Shown here piece after piece: positions 1 to 5,981 of a stretch of 6,146 nucleotides of DNA. The notes under the pieces are model-generated. The model saw only the letters and a program-made list of their open reading frames with translations, did not search any database and was not told where the DNA came from. Position numbers and translations under genes: made by a program. Source of the DNA: Planctomycetota bacterium (GTDB lineage Bacteria; Planctomycetota; UBA1135; GCA-002686595); contig JAQBVH010000216.1 in the NCBI GenBank assembly GCA_027623615.1, positions 1-6,146 on the forward strand. The letters are read 5' to 3'. How positions within the stretch are numbered: the stretch's first letter is position 1; every line of letters begins with the position of its first letter.

Positions 1-104
1 AGGCCGCCGGCGAGCTTCTCGACGATGAGGTTTTGGGCGGACGCGCTGGCGGCCAGGATCCCGAGCCCGGCGAGGCCGGTAGCGAGGCGAGTAAGTCGTC
101 GCAT
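1..104 (-). CDS. Exported protein, N-terminal fragment (runs off left edge)
   Basis: Read on the minus strand, an ATG at 104-102 opens a frame that stays open to the window edge, giving 34 complete codons. The peptide starts MRRLTRLATG, continues with a Gly/Ala/Leu-rich hydrophobic core and ends in ASASA before QNLIVEK. This is a textbook Sec signal peptide with an A-x-A cleavage site at about residue 23. Only about ten residues of the mature protein are visible, so no function can be given. The opening QNLIVEKLAGGL is loosely like the first strand of secreted beta-propeller proteins such as glucose/sorbosone dehydrogenase-like ones, but that is a weak resemblance. The gene diverges from the MORN lipoprotein gene. 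The bases directly upstream of its ATG are all pyrimidines on the coding strand, so there is no Shine-Dalgarno sequence. Confidence 0.7.
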   Translation of the reverse strand, partial: MRRLTRLATGLAGLGILAASASAQNLIVEKLAGG

Positions 105-124
105 GGAGAGGGAAGGAAGAGGAA
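105..124. other. 20-base all-purine tract abutting a start codon
   Basis: Every base from 105 to 124 on the plus strand is A or G. The leader immediately before the leftward gene's ATG is therefore purely pyrimidine and lacks a Shine-Dalgarno sequence. The divergent intergenic region 105-272 holds this tract and the dyad at 215-256. I could not find convincing -35/-10 boxes in it. Confidence 0.4.
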
Positions 125-214
125 TCCGGGGGTGGAAGGGGCAACCCGACGGGATCGACCCGGAGAGAACGGGACCTTGATTCTCGAACGGGTGCGTCGG
201 GGGGTCAAGCATCC

Positions 215-256
215 CCTGGTTTGGAGACGTTCGAAGGACGTAGACCGCAAACCAGG
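215..256. promoter_or_regulatory. 9-bp inverted repeat upstream of lipoprotein gene (possible operator or leader hairpin)
   Basis: CCTGGTTTG at 215-223 is exactly complementary to CAAACCAGG at 248-256. The 24-base interval contains a nested ACGT/ACGT pair (227-230 and 238-241) enclosing the palindrome TTCGAA, whose first T is shared with the left ACGT. The element ends 16 bases before the GTG start at 273. It lies between two divergent genes, so it cannot be a terminator for an upstream rightward gene. It could be a regulator-binding site or a leader hairpin. No known family was recognised and it may be chance. Confidence 0.35.
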
Positions 257-272
257 TCGATAGACTGGGGTC

Positions 273-713
273 GTGCGACGACCCCTCCTCCTCTGCCTCC
301 TCCTGGCTGCCTGCGGGGCAGAGCCGAATGTCCAGGCCTATCCAGATGGGGTCCCCTTCCGGCGACTGGGACGCCACGAGGGCCACTTCCACGGCGTCTG
401 GGAGACCTTCCACCCCGACGGCAGTCCCTGGGAGACCGGCCGCTACCAGCACGGTCTGAAGGACGGCGCGTGGCAGATTCTCGGGGCGGACGGCTCGATC
501 CTGGAGCAGGGCACTTTCGACGAGGGCGTGCGCGTCGGCCCCTGGATCCAAGTCGAAGAGGGCGGAGTGCGCTCCGCGGGCAGCTGGCAGGACGGCGACA
601 AGCACGGGGCCTGGGTGTACCGCGACGCTGCTGGCGGGCTGCTGCGCCAGGAAACGTGGGACGCCGGCACTCGACTCGAGGTCGAGGCGTTCTCGGCCAA
701 CCCGGACGAGTGA
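273..713 (+). CDS. MORN/YwqK-repeat lipoprotein
   Basis: This is a 146-residue predicted lipoprotein. Residues 1-14 (MRRPLLLCLLLAAC) form a signal peptide ending in the lipobox LAAC, so Cys14 would be lipidated and the protein anchored in the envelope. The mature part contains about four degenerate repeats of roughly 23 residues. Examples are GVWETFHPDG at 41-50, GLKDGAWQILGADGS at 61-75, GVRVGPWIQ at 85-93 and GDKHGAWVYRDAAG at 108-121. The pattern G..(D/H)G.W....DG is that of MORN-like repeats often labelled 'toxin-antitoxin system YwqK family antitoxin', a label that should not be read as an antitoxin function here. The start is GTG: an in-frame TAG at 261-263 and the position of the signal peptide leave no other sensible choice, and the protein has no internal Met. 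The Shine-Dalgarno is weak (GGGG at 267-270). The sulfatase-fold gene follows 19 bases downstream, suggesting an operon. The biological role is unknown. Confidence 0.85.
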   Translation: MRRPLLLCLLLAACGAEPNVQAYPDGVPFRRLGRHEGHFHGVWETFHPDGSPWETGRYQHGLKDGAWQILGADGSILEQGTFDEGVRVGPWIQVEEGGVRSAGSWQDGDKHGAWVYRDAAGGLLRQETWDAGTRLEVEAFSANPDE

Positions 714-721
714 TGCTGCGT

Positions 722-726
722 AGGAG
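722..726 (+). promoter_or_regulatory. Ribosome binding site of sulfatase-fold gene
   Basis: AGGAG lies six bases before the ATG at 733, in the 19-base gap after the MORN lipoprotein stop. It is the only strong Shine-Dalgarno seen in the window. It fixes the sulfatase-fold start and fits translation from a shared transcript. Confidence 0.7.
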
Positions 727-732
727 CGAGCC

Positions 733-2253
733 ATGCGCCTGATCCCCTTCCTCCCGGTCCTGTGTCTGGCTGCCTGCGGCGGTGACGGCGAGGCGGTACC
801 CTCGTACGAGGGGCCCTACCGCCACCTCGTCCTGATCAGCCTGGACACGACCCGCGCCGACCACCTGTCCTGCTACGAGACCGGGCGGGCGCGCACGCCC
901 AGCCTCGACGCGCTGGCCCAGGCGGGCACGCGCTTCGCCGACGTGACCGCGGCCGCGAATACGACCCTGTCCTCGCACACGTCGCTGATGACCGGCAGCT
1001 GGCCGCACACCCACGGGGTCGTGCGCAACGGCTTCGTGCTTCACCAGGACAACGTGATGCTGCCGGAGCTGCTCGGGCAGAAGGGCTTCCACACGGCCGG
1101 CTTCCTGGGCAGCTTCGCGCTCGAGAGCCGCTTCGCGTTCAACCAGGGCTTCGACTACTGGGACGAGGAGTTCTCCGTCCTCATCACCCCGGACGGCTCC
1201 GCCGACCAGAACCAGCGACTGGCCGAGGACCTGACCGCCGCCGCCTTGGCTCACGTGGACGAGGTCAAGGATGAGGCGGCGCGCATCTTCCTCTTCCTCC
1301 AGTACTTCGACCCCCACGCGCCCTACGGTCCGCCCGTGCGCGAGGGCGCGCCGCAGGTCAGCGGTCGCGAGGTTGATCTGGCCGTGCGCGCCCACCAGCG
1401 CGCGCTCGTTGGCCGGGAGTACGGACACAGCGACCTGATCAACACGGGCTTCGTCGGCGACCGGCGCCCGATGGTGGGCGCGGCGCCGGGGACGATGCTG
1501 ACTCAGGATCAGCAAGCCGTCGCGGCCTACGCCGGCGAGGTGGCCTACATGGATCGCTGCCTCGGAGATCTGATCGCAGGCCTCGATGAGGACGGCATCC
1601 TCGACGAGACGATCATCGTCGTCACCGCCGATCACGGCGAGACGATGTACGAGCACCACGACTTCTGGAACCACGGGCTGTGGCTGTACCAGACGGTGAT
1701 CGACGTCCCGCTGATCGTGCGCCTGCCCGATGGCCGCGGCAAGGGCCAGGTGGTGGAGCACCCCGTGTCGACGATCGACGTGCTGCCGACCCTGTGCCAG
1801 CTCCTGGAGCTCGACCTGCCGGAGCGCAGCGAGGGCATGAGCCTGGTGCCGTTCCTCGACGGGGAGCAGCGTCCGCGCGGCACGATCTTCAGCGAGGCCA
1901 CGCAGCCGGGTCCGCAGTCTGGCTTCGAACAACCGGGCGCCTGGGGCAACATCCTCAAGCCGCGCGCGGTGCGTCGGGGGCCCTGGAAGCTGATCCTCTC
2001 CCGCTACAACAAGGTGCGGCAGCTGTTCCACCTGGGGCGTGACCCGGACGAGAAGAGCGACCTCCTGAAGTTGGCGACCCCCGATCCCGAGGCCCAAAGG
2101 ATCGCCACCGAGCTGCTGGCGGAGCTCATCGCTTGGGAGGCAACTGCGCGGCCACTGCCGTCGAGGTACGACTCTTCCCAGTACGAAGATACGCTGAAGC
2201 AACTCGAGGGAATGGGGTACGCAGGTGGGGGCGGCGGTGACGAGAAGGAGTAG
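733..2253 (+). CDS. Sulfatase-fold (alkaline phosphatase superfamily) lipoprotein hydrolase
   Basis: This is a 506-residue protein of the sulfatase/arylsulfatase-like family (COG3119 type), full length for the family. Residues 1-15 are a lipoprotein signal with lipobox LAAC, Cys15 being the likely lipid anchor, so it should act in the envelope. Family landmarks are LISLDTTRADHLSCY at 34-48 with metal ligand Asp38, TLSSHTSLMTG at 78-88, QYFDPHAPYGP at 190-200, VVTADHGE at 296-303 with metal ligands Asp300 and His301, NHG at 313-315 and the late Lys419 in GPWKL. In classical sulfatases the active-site motif is C/S-x-P/A-x-R, whose Cys or Ser becomes formylglycine. Here the aligned residues are Thr78, Ser80 and His82, so formylglycine maturation is not expected. 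Thr would be the nucleophile directly, as in nucleotide pyrophosphatase/phosphodiesterase relatives. The protein may thus be a phosphate-ester or phosphonate hydrolase, or a non-canonical sulfatase; its substrate cannot be read from sequence. The C-terminus ends LKQLEGMGYAGGGGGDEKE, a usual family tail plus a Gly-rich, charged end. Confidence 0.9.
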   Translation: MRLIPFLPVLCLAACGGDGEAVPSYEGPYRHLVLISLDTTRADHLSCYETGRARTPSLDALAQAGTRFADVTAAANTTLSSHTSLMTGSWPHTHGVVRNGFVLHQDNVMLPELLGQKGFHTAGFLGSFALESRFAFNQGFDYWDEEFSVLITPDGSADQNQRLAEDLTAAALAHVDEVKDEAARIFLFLQYFDPHAPYGPPVREGAPQVSGREVDLAVRAHQRALVGREYGHSDLINTGFVGDRRPMVGAAPGTMLTQDQQAVAAYAGEVAYMDRCLGDLIAGLDEDGILDETIIVVTADHGETMYEHHDFWNHGLWLYQTVIDVPLIVRLPDGRGKGQVVEHPVSTIDVLPTLCQLLELDLPERSEGMSLVPFLDGEQRPRGTIFSEATQPGPQSGFEQPGAWGNILKPRAVRRGPWKLILSRYNKVRQLFHLGRDPDEKSDLLKLATPDPEAQRIATELLAELIAWEATARPLPSRYDSSQYEDTLKQLEGMGYAGGGGGDEKE

Positions 2254-2294
2254 AGGGGTCCACTGCTACCTTCCCGTTCGTCCAGCCAGCCACG

Positions 2295-2697
2295 ATGCGC
2301 CTGCTCTCCAGCCTCGCCCTCGTCCTCGCCGCTCCCGCCGCCGCCCAGTTCAACGAGGGTGACATCCTCGTCAACGTGTGGCTGGGCCTGGAGGACCTGA
2401 TCCACCTCGCGCCCGACGGCAGCGAGGTGCGCACCTGGAACACGTCGACCGCGGACCCGGCCCAGGGTTGCGGCGTCCTCTGCGACGGACGGGTCGTGAC
2501 CGGTCGCCGCGCGGTCACGCCCGGGCTGAGCCGCTTCGGGTGCGGGACAGCTGGCGCTCCAGCTCGACCTCACCGGCGCGCCAACTCCGGGTGGCCCGGT
2601 CGAGATCCAGCCGGGGGAGACCTGGAACTGGCAGTGCGGGTTCCGGGACGGCGCCACGTCGAACTTCACCGACGGGGTCTCGATCACGTTCGAGTAG
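2295..2697 (+). pseudogene. Remnant of a secreted planctomycete-type protein (internal deletion and frameshift)
   Basis: An ATG at 2295 opens a frame with a clear signal peptide (MRLLSSLALVLAAPAAA, cut before Gln18). A short stretch then resembles the first blade of a secreted propeller (GDILVNVWLGLEDLIHLAPDG). Sense in this frame fades at about 2520. A different frame, open from 2530 after a TGA at 2527-2529, continues as QLALQLDLTGAPTPGGPVEI, then TWNWQCGFRD and SNFTDGVSITFE, stopping at TAG 2695-2697. That ending is the C-terminal half of a module common at the ends of secreted planctomycete proteins. Joining the two needs a one-base shift between about 2500 and 2545. Even joined, the product would be only about 130 residues, too short for a propeller plus a whole module. 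I infer an internal deletion that fused start and end out of frame. A sequencing error alone would leave a short but intact protein. No Shine-Dalgarno precedes the ATG, 41 bases after the sulfatase-fold stop. Confidence 0.65.
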
Positions 2698-2707
2698 TCG
2701 CTACTCG
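2691..2707. repeat. 7-bp perfect palindrome spanning two convergent stop codons
   Basis: CGAGTAG at 2691-2697 and CTACTCG at 2701-2707 are exact reverse complements around the loop TCG. The left arm contains the TAG stop of the rightward remnant and the right arm contains the TAG stop of the leftward cytochrome gene. In RNA from either strand it would form a short tight hairpin. There is no T-tract on either side, so a role as a two-way intrinsic terminator is possible but weak. Both proteins ending in a Glu codon plus TAG explains part of the symmetry. Confidence 0.4.
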
Positions 2708-4764
2708 CAGAGCTCGACGAAAAGGGCAGGCGTCGCGCCTTCTCCACCGGGCACCGGCAGGTCCTGGAAACGCACCTGGTAGTAGCGGGCCACGCCGCCG
2801 GATCCAGCAGCCACGCTGATCGGGATCGATCCATCGCCCTGGGCATCCAGGTAGGTCGTGCCTGGCTGGGTGACCGTGCCACCGACGAGCACGAAGCCGC
2901 CGTTGGCCAGGGGCTGGCGCACTGCGAGGTCGCCGGCGTAGGCGGTCGCGAGGGCGCCGGGCTTGCCGCCCCTGACCTGCAGCGTGAAGCCGCCGCCGGG
3001 GGAGGGCTCGCCGGTCCAGGTCAGGACCGGGACCTCGCCCCCGGACGCGCGCACGGCGAGGCCGTACGCGATCGGGTTCGGGCAAGGCGCGGCCTTCAGG
3101 TCGAGCTCGCGGACGCCCATCGGGACGGGCTCGCTCTTGCCGAGGCCGGCCCACAGGTCGTAGGCGACCTGGCCGGCGCCGTTGGTCGTGTTCTCGTTGC
3201 GCAGGAACTCGATGTATTCCCTGGTCGTCGTCTGGTGCAAGAGGCTCACGACGGCGGTCGCCGAGCCCGCGGGGACCTCGAAGGTCGCGTCGTCCCAGAA
3301 GTGCTCGTCCGGATAGCTGTGGCCGACGACTGGGGCGCCCAGGTCCTCGAAGACGCTCGCCGCGAAGCCACGCGGGGGGATGCGGTTGTCGGCCTCGATC
3401 ACGTTGTTGAGCACGAAGTGAAAGCTGGGCCCGGTCGGCAGCCCGGTGGCTGCGGCCACGTTGGCGCCGATGCCGTGCTTGACCTGGTAGACGCGAGTGT
3501 CGGACGTGAGGGTGGCGCTGCCCCCGTCGTAAGCGCCGCGCTCAGCAATCAAGTCGCCCTGGCCGTCGAGGAAGCGCACGTTGATCCACATGCGTCGTCC
3601 CTCGCCGTATCCGGTGGGCAGCTTGTGACCCGTCTGGTTGATCACCCGTACGACGAGCTCTCCGTCGCGCAGAAAGGTTTCGAGGTCCGCCGCCCGGCGC
3701 AGCATCGACTTGTTGCGCGCGATGGCGTGGTTGACCAGCTGATCGGTGAGGCCCGTCTCGCCGTCGGGGTACAGTCGCCGCACCGCGGCCAGCACCCAGG
3801 AGTTGGCGCCGTTCAGGTCGTGCTGGGGGAGGTCGTTGCGAATCTCACCCAGGCCCGGGATACAGGCCGTGCCCTTCGTGTCGGGCATGTGGCAGTCCTG
3901 GCAGGACGACACCTGCGGCTTGAGACCGCCGAAACGTCCGTCGGTCTCGACCGGCGCGAGCGCGTAGTCCGAGGCCTTCCACTCCGAGTAGGTGCGCTCG
4001 ATCGGGAACTGGTCGTGCTTGTCTGCGGTCGGGTGCGCCTGGTTCAGGTTGCCGAGGGCATAGGTGCCGTCCGGCTGTAGCTCGAAGACCGGGTTGGAGA
4101 CGTCGTGGCAGGTCGCGCAGAGCAGCGCGTCACGGTGGAACTGGGACTGGCGCCACTCGTGCAGGAAGAAGTTCGGCAGGTCGAAGGGGCCGCGGCGACG
4201 GTCCTCCGGATCGATGACGTACTGGCCGCCTCCGACCTCGTGTACGGGAGGGTGCGCCAGGCCGGCGAGGATGCCCTGGTCCTCGGGAGGGTTCTCGGCG
4301 CTGAAGACCGGGTCGACCATGCGATGACACATTTGACACGAGACCCCGTCGAAGTCGCCCTGGACCTCGTCGAGAGCCGAGCCGTCGGTGGGCAAGGCGC
4401 GACCGGCGACCCAGCCGTTCGGCGAGTGGCACCGCCAGCAGAAGTCTCCGGCGAAGTCCGCGTCCTGCTCCGCGATCGCGAGCGCGGCGTGGAAGATCGG
4501 ATCGCGCGAGGCCTGGGCCATCATCGAGGCCTGCCAGCGCCGGTAGGGTTCGGTGCGCTCGTTGAAGTGACCGTGGCAGCCCGCGCAGGCTTGACCGCTC
4601 ATGAGCGGGTCGATCGCGTCGCCGGCTTGCGTGCCGGGCTGGCGGAAGTCCTCGAGGGTCGTGGCCAGGAGACCGCCAGCGGCGGCCGGCGGGCCGGAGA
4701 CGGCGTGCGCGCCGATCGCGATGACGAGCCCAGACAAGAGGAGCAGCGGGAGAGAGCGATGCAT
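2701..4764 (-). CDS. Exported pentahaem cytochrome c with C-terminal planctomycete-type module
   Basis: This is a 687-residue protein. Residues 1-21 form a Sec signal peptide (MHRSLPLLLLSG..., cleavage after AHA). Five CxxCH haem c-binding motifs follow: CAGCH at 60-64, CWRCH at 109-113, CQMCH at 143-147, CATCH at 216-220 and CQDCH at 288-292. Extra His residues between them (for example 92, 171, 175, 201, 210, 244, 250) could be sixth ligands. Residues 378-385 (TGHKLPTG) lie at the start of a beta-rich region; this motif recurs in multihaem cytochromes of the c554 type. From about residue 560 to the end lies a further beta-rich domain with LTWTGEPSPGGGFTLQVRGG and YYQVRFQD, ending LFVELCE. 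It resembles the C-terminal module of secreted planctomycete proteins. The likely role is periplasmic or cell-surface electron transfer; redox partner and substrate are unknown. No quinol oxidase, reductase or cytochrome-maturation gene lies nearby. No Shine-Dalgarno at a normal distance precedes the ATG (only AGG two bases away). The gene appears monocistronic and converges with the remnant three bases away. Confidence 0.88.
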   Translation of the reverse strand: MHRSLPLLLLSGLVIAIGAHAVSGPPAAAGGLLATTLEDFRQPGTQAGDAIDPLMSGQACAGCHGHFNERTEPYRRWQASMMAQASRDPIFHAALAIAEQDADFAGDFCWRCHSPNGWVAGRALPTDGSALDEVQGDFDGVSCQMCHRMVDPVFSAENPPEDQGILAGLAHPPVHEVGGGQYVIDPEDRRRGPFDLPNFFLHEWRQSQFHRDALLCATCHDVSNPVFELQPDGTYALGNLNQAHPTADKHDQFPIERTYSEWKASDYALAPVETDGRFGGLKPQVSSCQDCHMPDTKGTACIPGLGEIRNDLPQHDLNGANSWVLAAVRRLYPDGETGLTDQLVNHAIARNKSMLRRAADLETFLRDGELVVRVINQTGHKLPTGYGEGRRMWINVRFLDGQGDLIAERGAYDGGSATLTSDTRVYQVKHGIGANVAAATGLPTGPSFHFVLNNVIEADNRIPPRGFAASVFEDLGAPVVGHSYPDEHFWDDATFEVPAGSATAVVSLLHQTTTREYIEFLRNENTTNGAGQVAYDLWAGLGKSEPVPMGVRELDLKAAPCPNPIAYGLAVRASGGEVPVLTWTGEPSPGGGFTLQVRGGKPGALATAYAGDLAVRQPLANGGFVLVGGTVTQPGTTYLDAQGDGSIPISVAAGSGGVARYYQVRFQDLPVPGGEGATPALFVELCE

Positions 4765-4878
4765 GGCCTGGACAAAGATAGCGCAAGCCGAGCGCTCAGC
4801 GCGCTACGGGCGCAGTCGGCGCTGCCGCGGATCGAGTTTCGACGCAACCGTTCGCGGCCCAGCCCGGTCTCCCACGCA

Positions 4879-4897
4879 ACGGCCGGTGTTCGGCCGT
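4879..4897. promoter_or_regulatory. Perfect 7-bp hairpin in divergent intergenic region
   Basis: ACGGCCG at 4879-4885 pairs exactly with CGGCCGT at 4891-4897 around the loop GTGTT. It sits in the 164-base region (4765-4928) between the leftward cytochrome gene and the rightward lamin-tail gene, 31 bases before the latter's ATG. It could be a regulator site serving both genes or a leader hairpin. GC-rich sequence makes such dyads fairly easy to find. No convincing sigma-70 boxes were seen in this region. Confidence 0.35.
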
Positions 4898-4928
4898 CCC
4901 GTACTGAGAGACCTCAAGACAAATTCCG

Positions 4929-5882
4929 ATGCGTCGATCCAAGACCTACCTCGCCCTGGCGACCTTGCCCTTCCTCTCCCCCCCGACCCTCGCAGGTCCG
5001 AGCCCCACCGGGGATGGGTGTTCCCCCGGCGCGACCGCCGCGCCCTCGTTCAGCCTGCTGCATCAGCCCGGTGATGCGCAGCTCTTCCTGCAAGCTGATC
5101 CCGAGCTGGCGGGTGGCCTGGCAGTGCTCTTCGTCGAGGATCCGTTCGGACCTTTCCTGCCGCCTGGCCCGTGTGTGGCCGGGATGCAGGGACGCCTGTT
5201 CCAGGTGCGGAAGATCAACGGCCGCGGCCGGGTGGAGTGGGAGTTGCCGCTCGAGGTTGCGGGCGTGATGGGGAGCTTGCGCGCTCTCGCCTGGCCCGAC
5301 GACGGGGACTGGGCGCAGACCCACGTGAGCAACGTGGTGAAGCTCGGGCCCCACGTCCCCGGTGGCCCCAGTGAACTCGAGCGGATCGTGATTCGCGAGT
5401 TCCAGAAGGACCCGACGGTCGTCAGTGACACGAAGGGCGAGTGGATCGAGCTCTGGAATGCGGGCAGTACAGCGGTGAACCTCGAGGGCTGGACCCTGGC
5501 GGACCTGGGCACGGACAACGTGACCCTCGACAACGGTGGGGCAGGCATGTGGATCCCGGCGGGCGGCCGGTTGGTGCTCGGGCGGGAGGCGGACCCCGCG
5601 CTGAACGGCGGCATCCCGGTCGATCACACCTACGCCAGCTACAGCCTCTCCAACGGTGAGGACGAGATCGTGCTGATCCGCCCGGACGGCCTCGTGGTGG
5701 ACCAGGTCGTCTATGACGACGGGGTCCTGTGGCCGGATGAACCCGGCAAGGCGATCTCCCTCGATCCTGCGGTCCTCGACGCGACCGGGAACGACGACGG
5801 GGCAGCCTGGTGTGCCGCTAGCTCGCTGATCGGCGCGGGGCCCGACACGGGAACGCCGGGCGCCCTCAACGACGACTGCTAG
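4929..5882 (+). CDS. Secreted lamin-tail-domain (LTD) protein
   Basis: This is a 317-residue exported protein. Residues 1-22 form a signal peptide (MRRSKTYLALATLPFLSPPTLA). Residues about 30-140 form a beta-rich region with GDGC at 28-31, LFLQADPELAGGLAVLFVED at 52-71, and RALAWPDDGDW then VSNVVKLG at 133-140. That layout matches the module usually placed at the C-terminus of secreted planctomycete proteins. Residues about 150-312 are a lamin tail domain (PF00932 type): LERIVIREFQKDP, then GEWIELWNAGSTAVNLEGW at 170-188, IPAGGRLVLGRE at 209-220, YSLSNGEDEIVLIRPDGLVVD at 238-258 and the closing GTPGALND at 308-315. Bacterial LTDs are immunoglobulin-like folds on secreted or surface proteins, often linked to nucleases or adhesion; no catalytic domain is present here. 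Cys31, 82, 295 and 317 could form disulfides. An in-frame TGA at 4905-4907 makes ATG 4929 the first usable start. No clear Shine-Dalgarno precedes it. Exact function is unknown. Confidence 0.88.
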   Translation: MRRSKTYLALATLPFLSPPTLAGPSPTGDGCSPGATAAPSFSLLHQPGDAQLFLQADPELAGGLAVLFVEDPFGPFLPPGPCVAGMQGRLFQVRKINGRGRVEWELPLEVAGVMGSLRALAWPDDGDWAQTHVSNVVKLGPHVPGGPSELERIVIREFQKDPTVVSDTKGEWIELWNAGSTAVNLEGWTLADLGTDNVTLDNGGAGMWIPAGGRLVLGREADPALNGGIPVDHTYASYSLSNGEDEIVLIRPDGLVVDQVVYDDGVLWPDEPGKAISLDPAVLDATGNDDGAAWCAASSLIGAGPDTGTPGALNDDC

Positions 5883-5903
5883 GCGACCCCGCTGGGCCCG
5901 CCT

Positions 5904-5933
5904 ACGCCTCCCTCGGAGGCGTGAGCGTTGTTT
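5904..5933 (+). terminator. Probable intrinsic terminator after the LTD gene
   Basis: ACGCCTCC at 5904-5911 pairs perfectly with GGAGGCGT at 5915-5922 around a CTC loop. A short T-rich run, TTGTTT, follows at 5928-5933. The stem starts 21 bases after the LTD stop codon, where a rho-independent terminator is expected. The T-run is interrupted and set back five bases from the stem, so efficiency is uncertain. Confidence 0.6.
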
Positions 5934-5934
5934 G

Positions 5935-5981
5935 GCGCCACACCTGATGCCGTGACAGCCCGGAGCGAGCACCTGTGGCGC
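5935..5981. repeat. 8-bp inverted repeat with internal dyads
   Basis: GCGCCACA at 5935-5942 is exactly complementary to TGTGGCGC at 5974-5981, with a 31-base interval. An alternative overlapping dyad pairs GGAGCG at 5962-5967 with CGCTCC at 5983-5988. The two pairings are mutually exclusive in part, so this stretch could adopt competing folds. It lies between the terminator and the long inverted repeat, in sequence with no plausible gene. Confidence 0.4.

Noticed and set aside
33..263. Small plus-strand frame (76 codons) at the left edge
   Set aside because: It overlaps the signal peptide of the leftward partial gene and the divergent intergenic region. Its composition is Arg/Gly-rich without any motif.
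273..713. Antitoxin function for the MORN lipoprotein
   Set aside because: The YwqK 'antitoxin' name is attached to this repeat family in databases, but the lipobox puts the protein in the envelope and no toxin gene is adjacent.
205..2202. Long minus-strand open frame (665 codons) opposite the lipoprotein and sulfatase-fold genes
   Set aside because: It lies antisense to two genes with clear domain motifs, is rich in Arg, His, Val and Ala as GC-rich shadow frames are, and shows no recognisable domain or signal.
2004..2882. Minus-strand open frame (292 codons) over the sulfatase-fold 3' end and the remnant
   Set aside because: It is antisense to the sulfatase-fold C-terminus and the planctomycete motif. 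Ser/Arg/Pro-rich translation is typical of a shadow frame.
4105..5268. Plus-strand open frame (387 codons) crossing the cytochrome gene start, the intergenic region and the LTD gene start
   Set aside because: It runs antisense to haem motifs of the cytochrome and out of frame through the LTD signal peptide. Its translation is low-complexity Arg/Pro/Ser.
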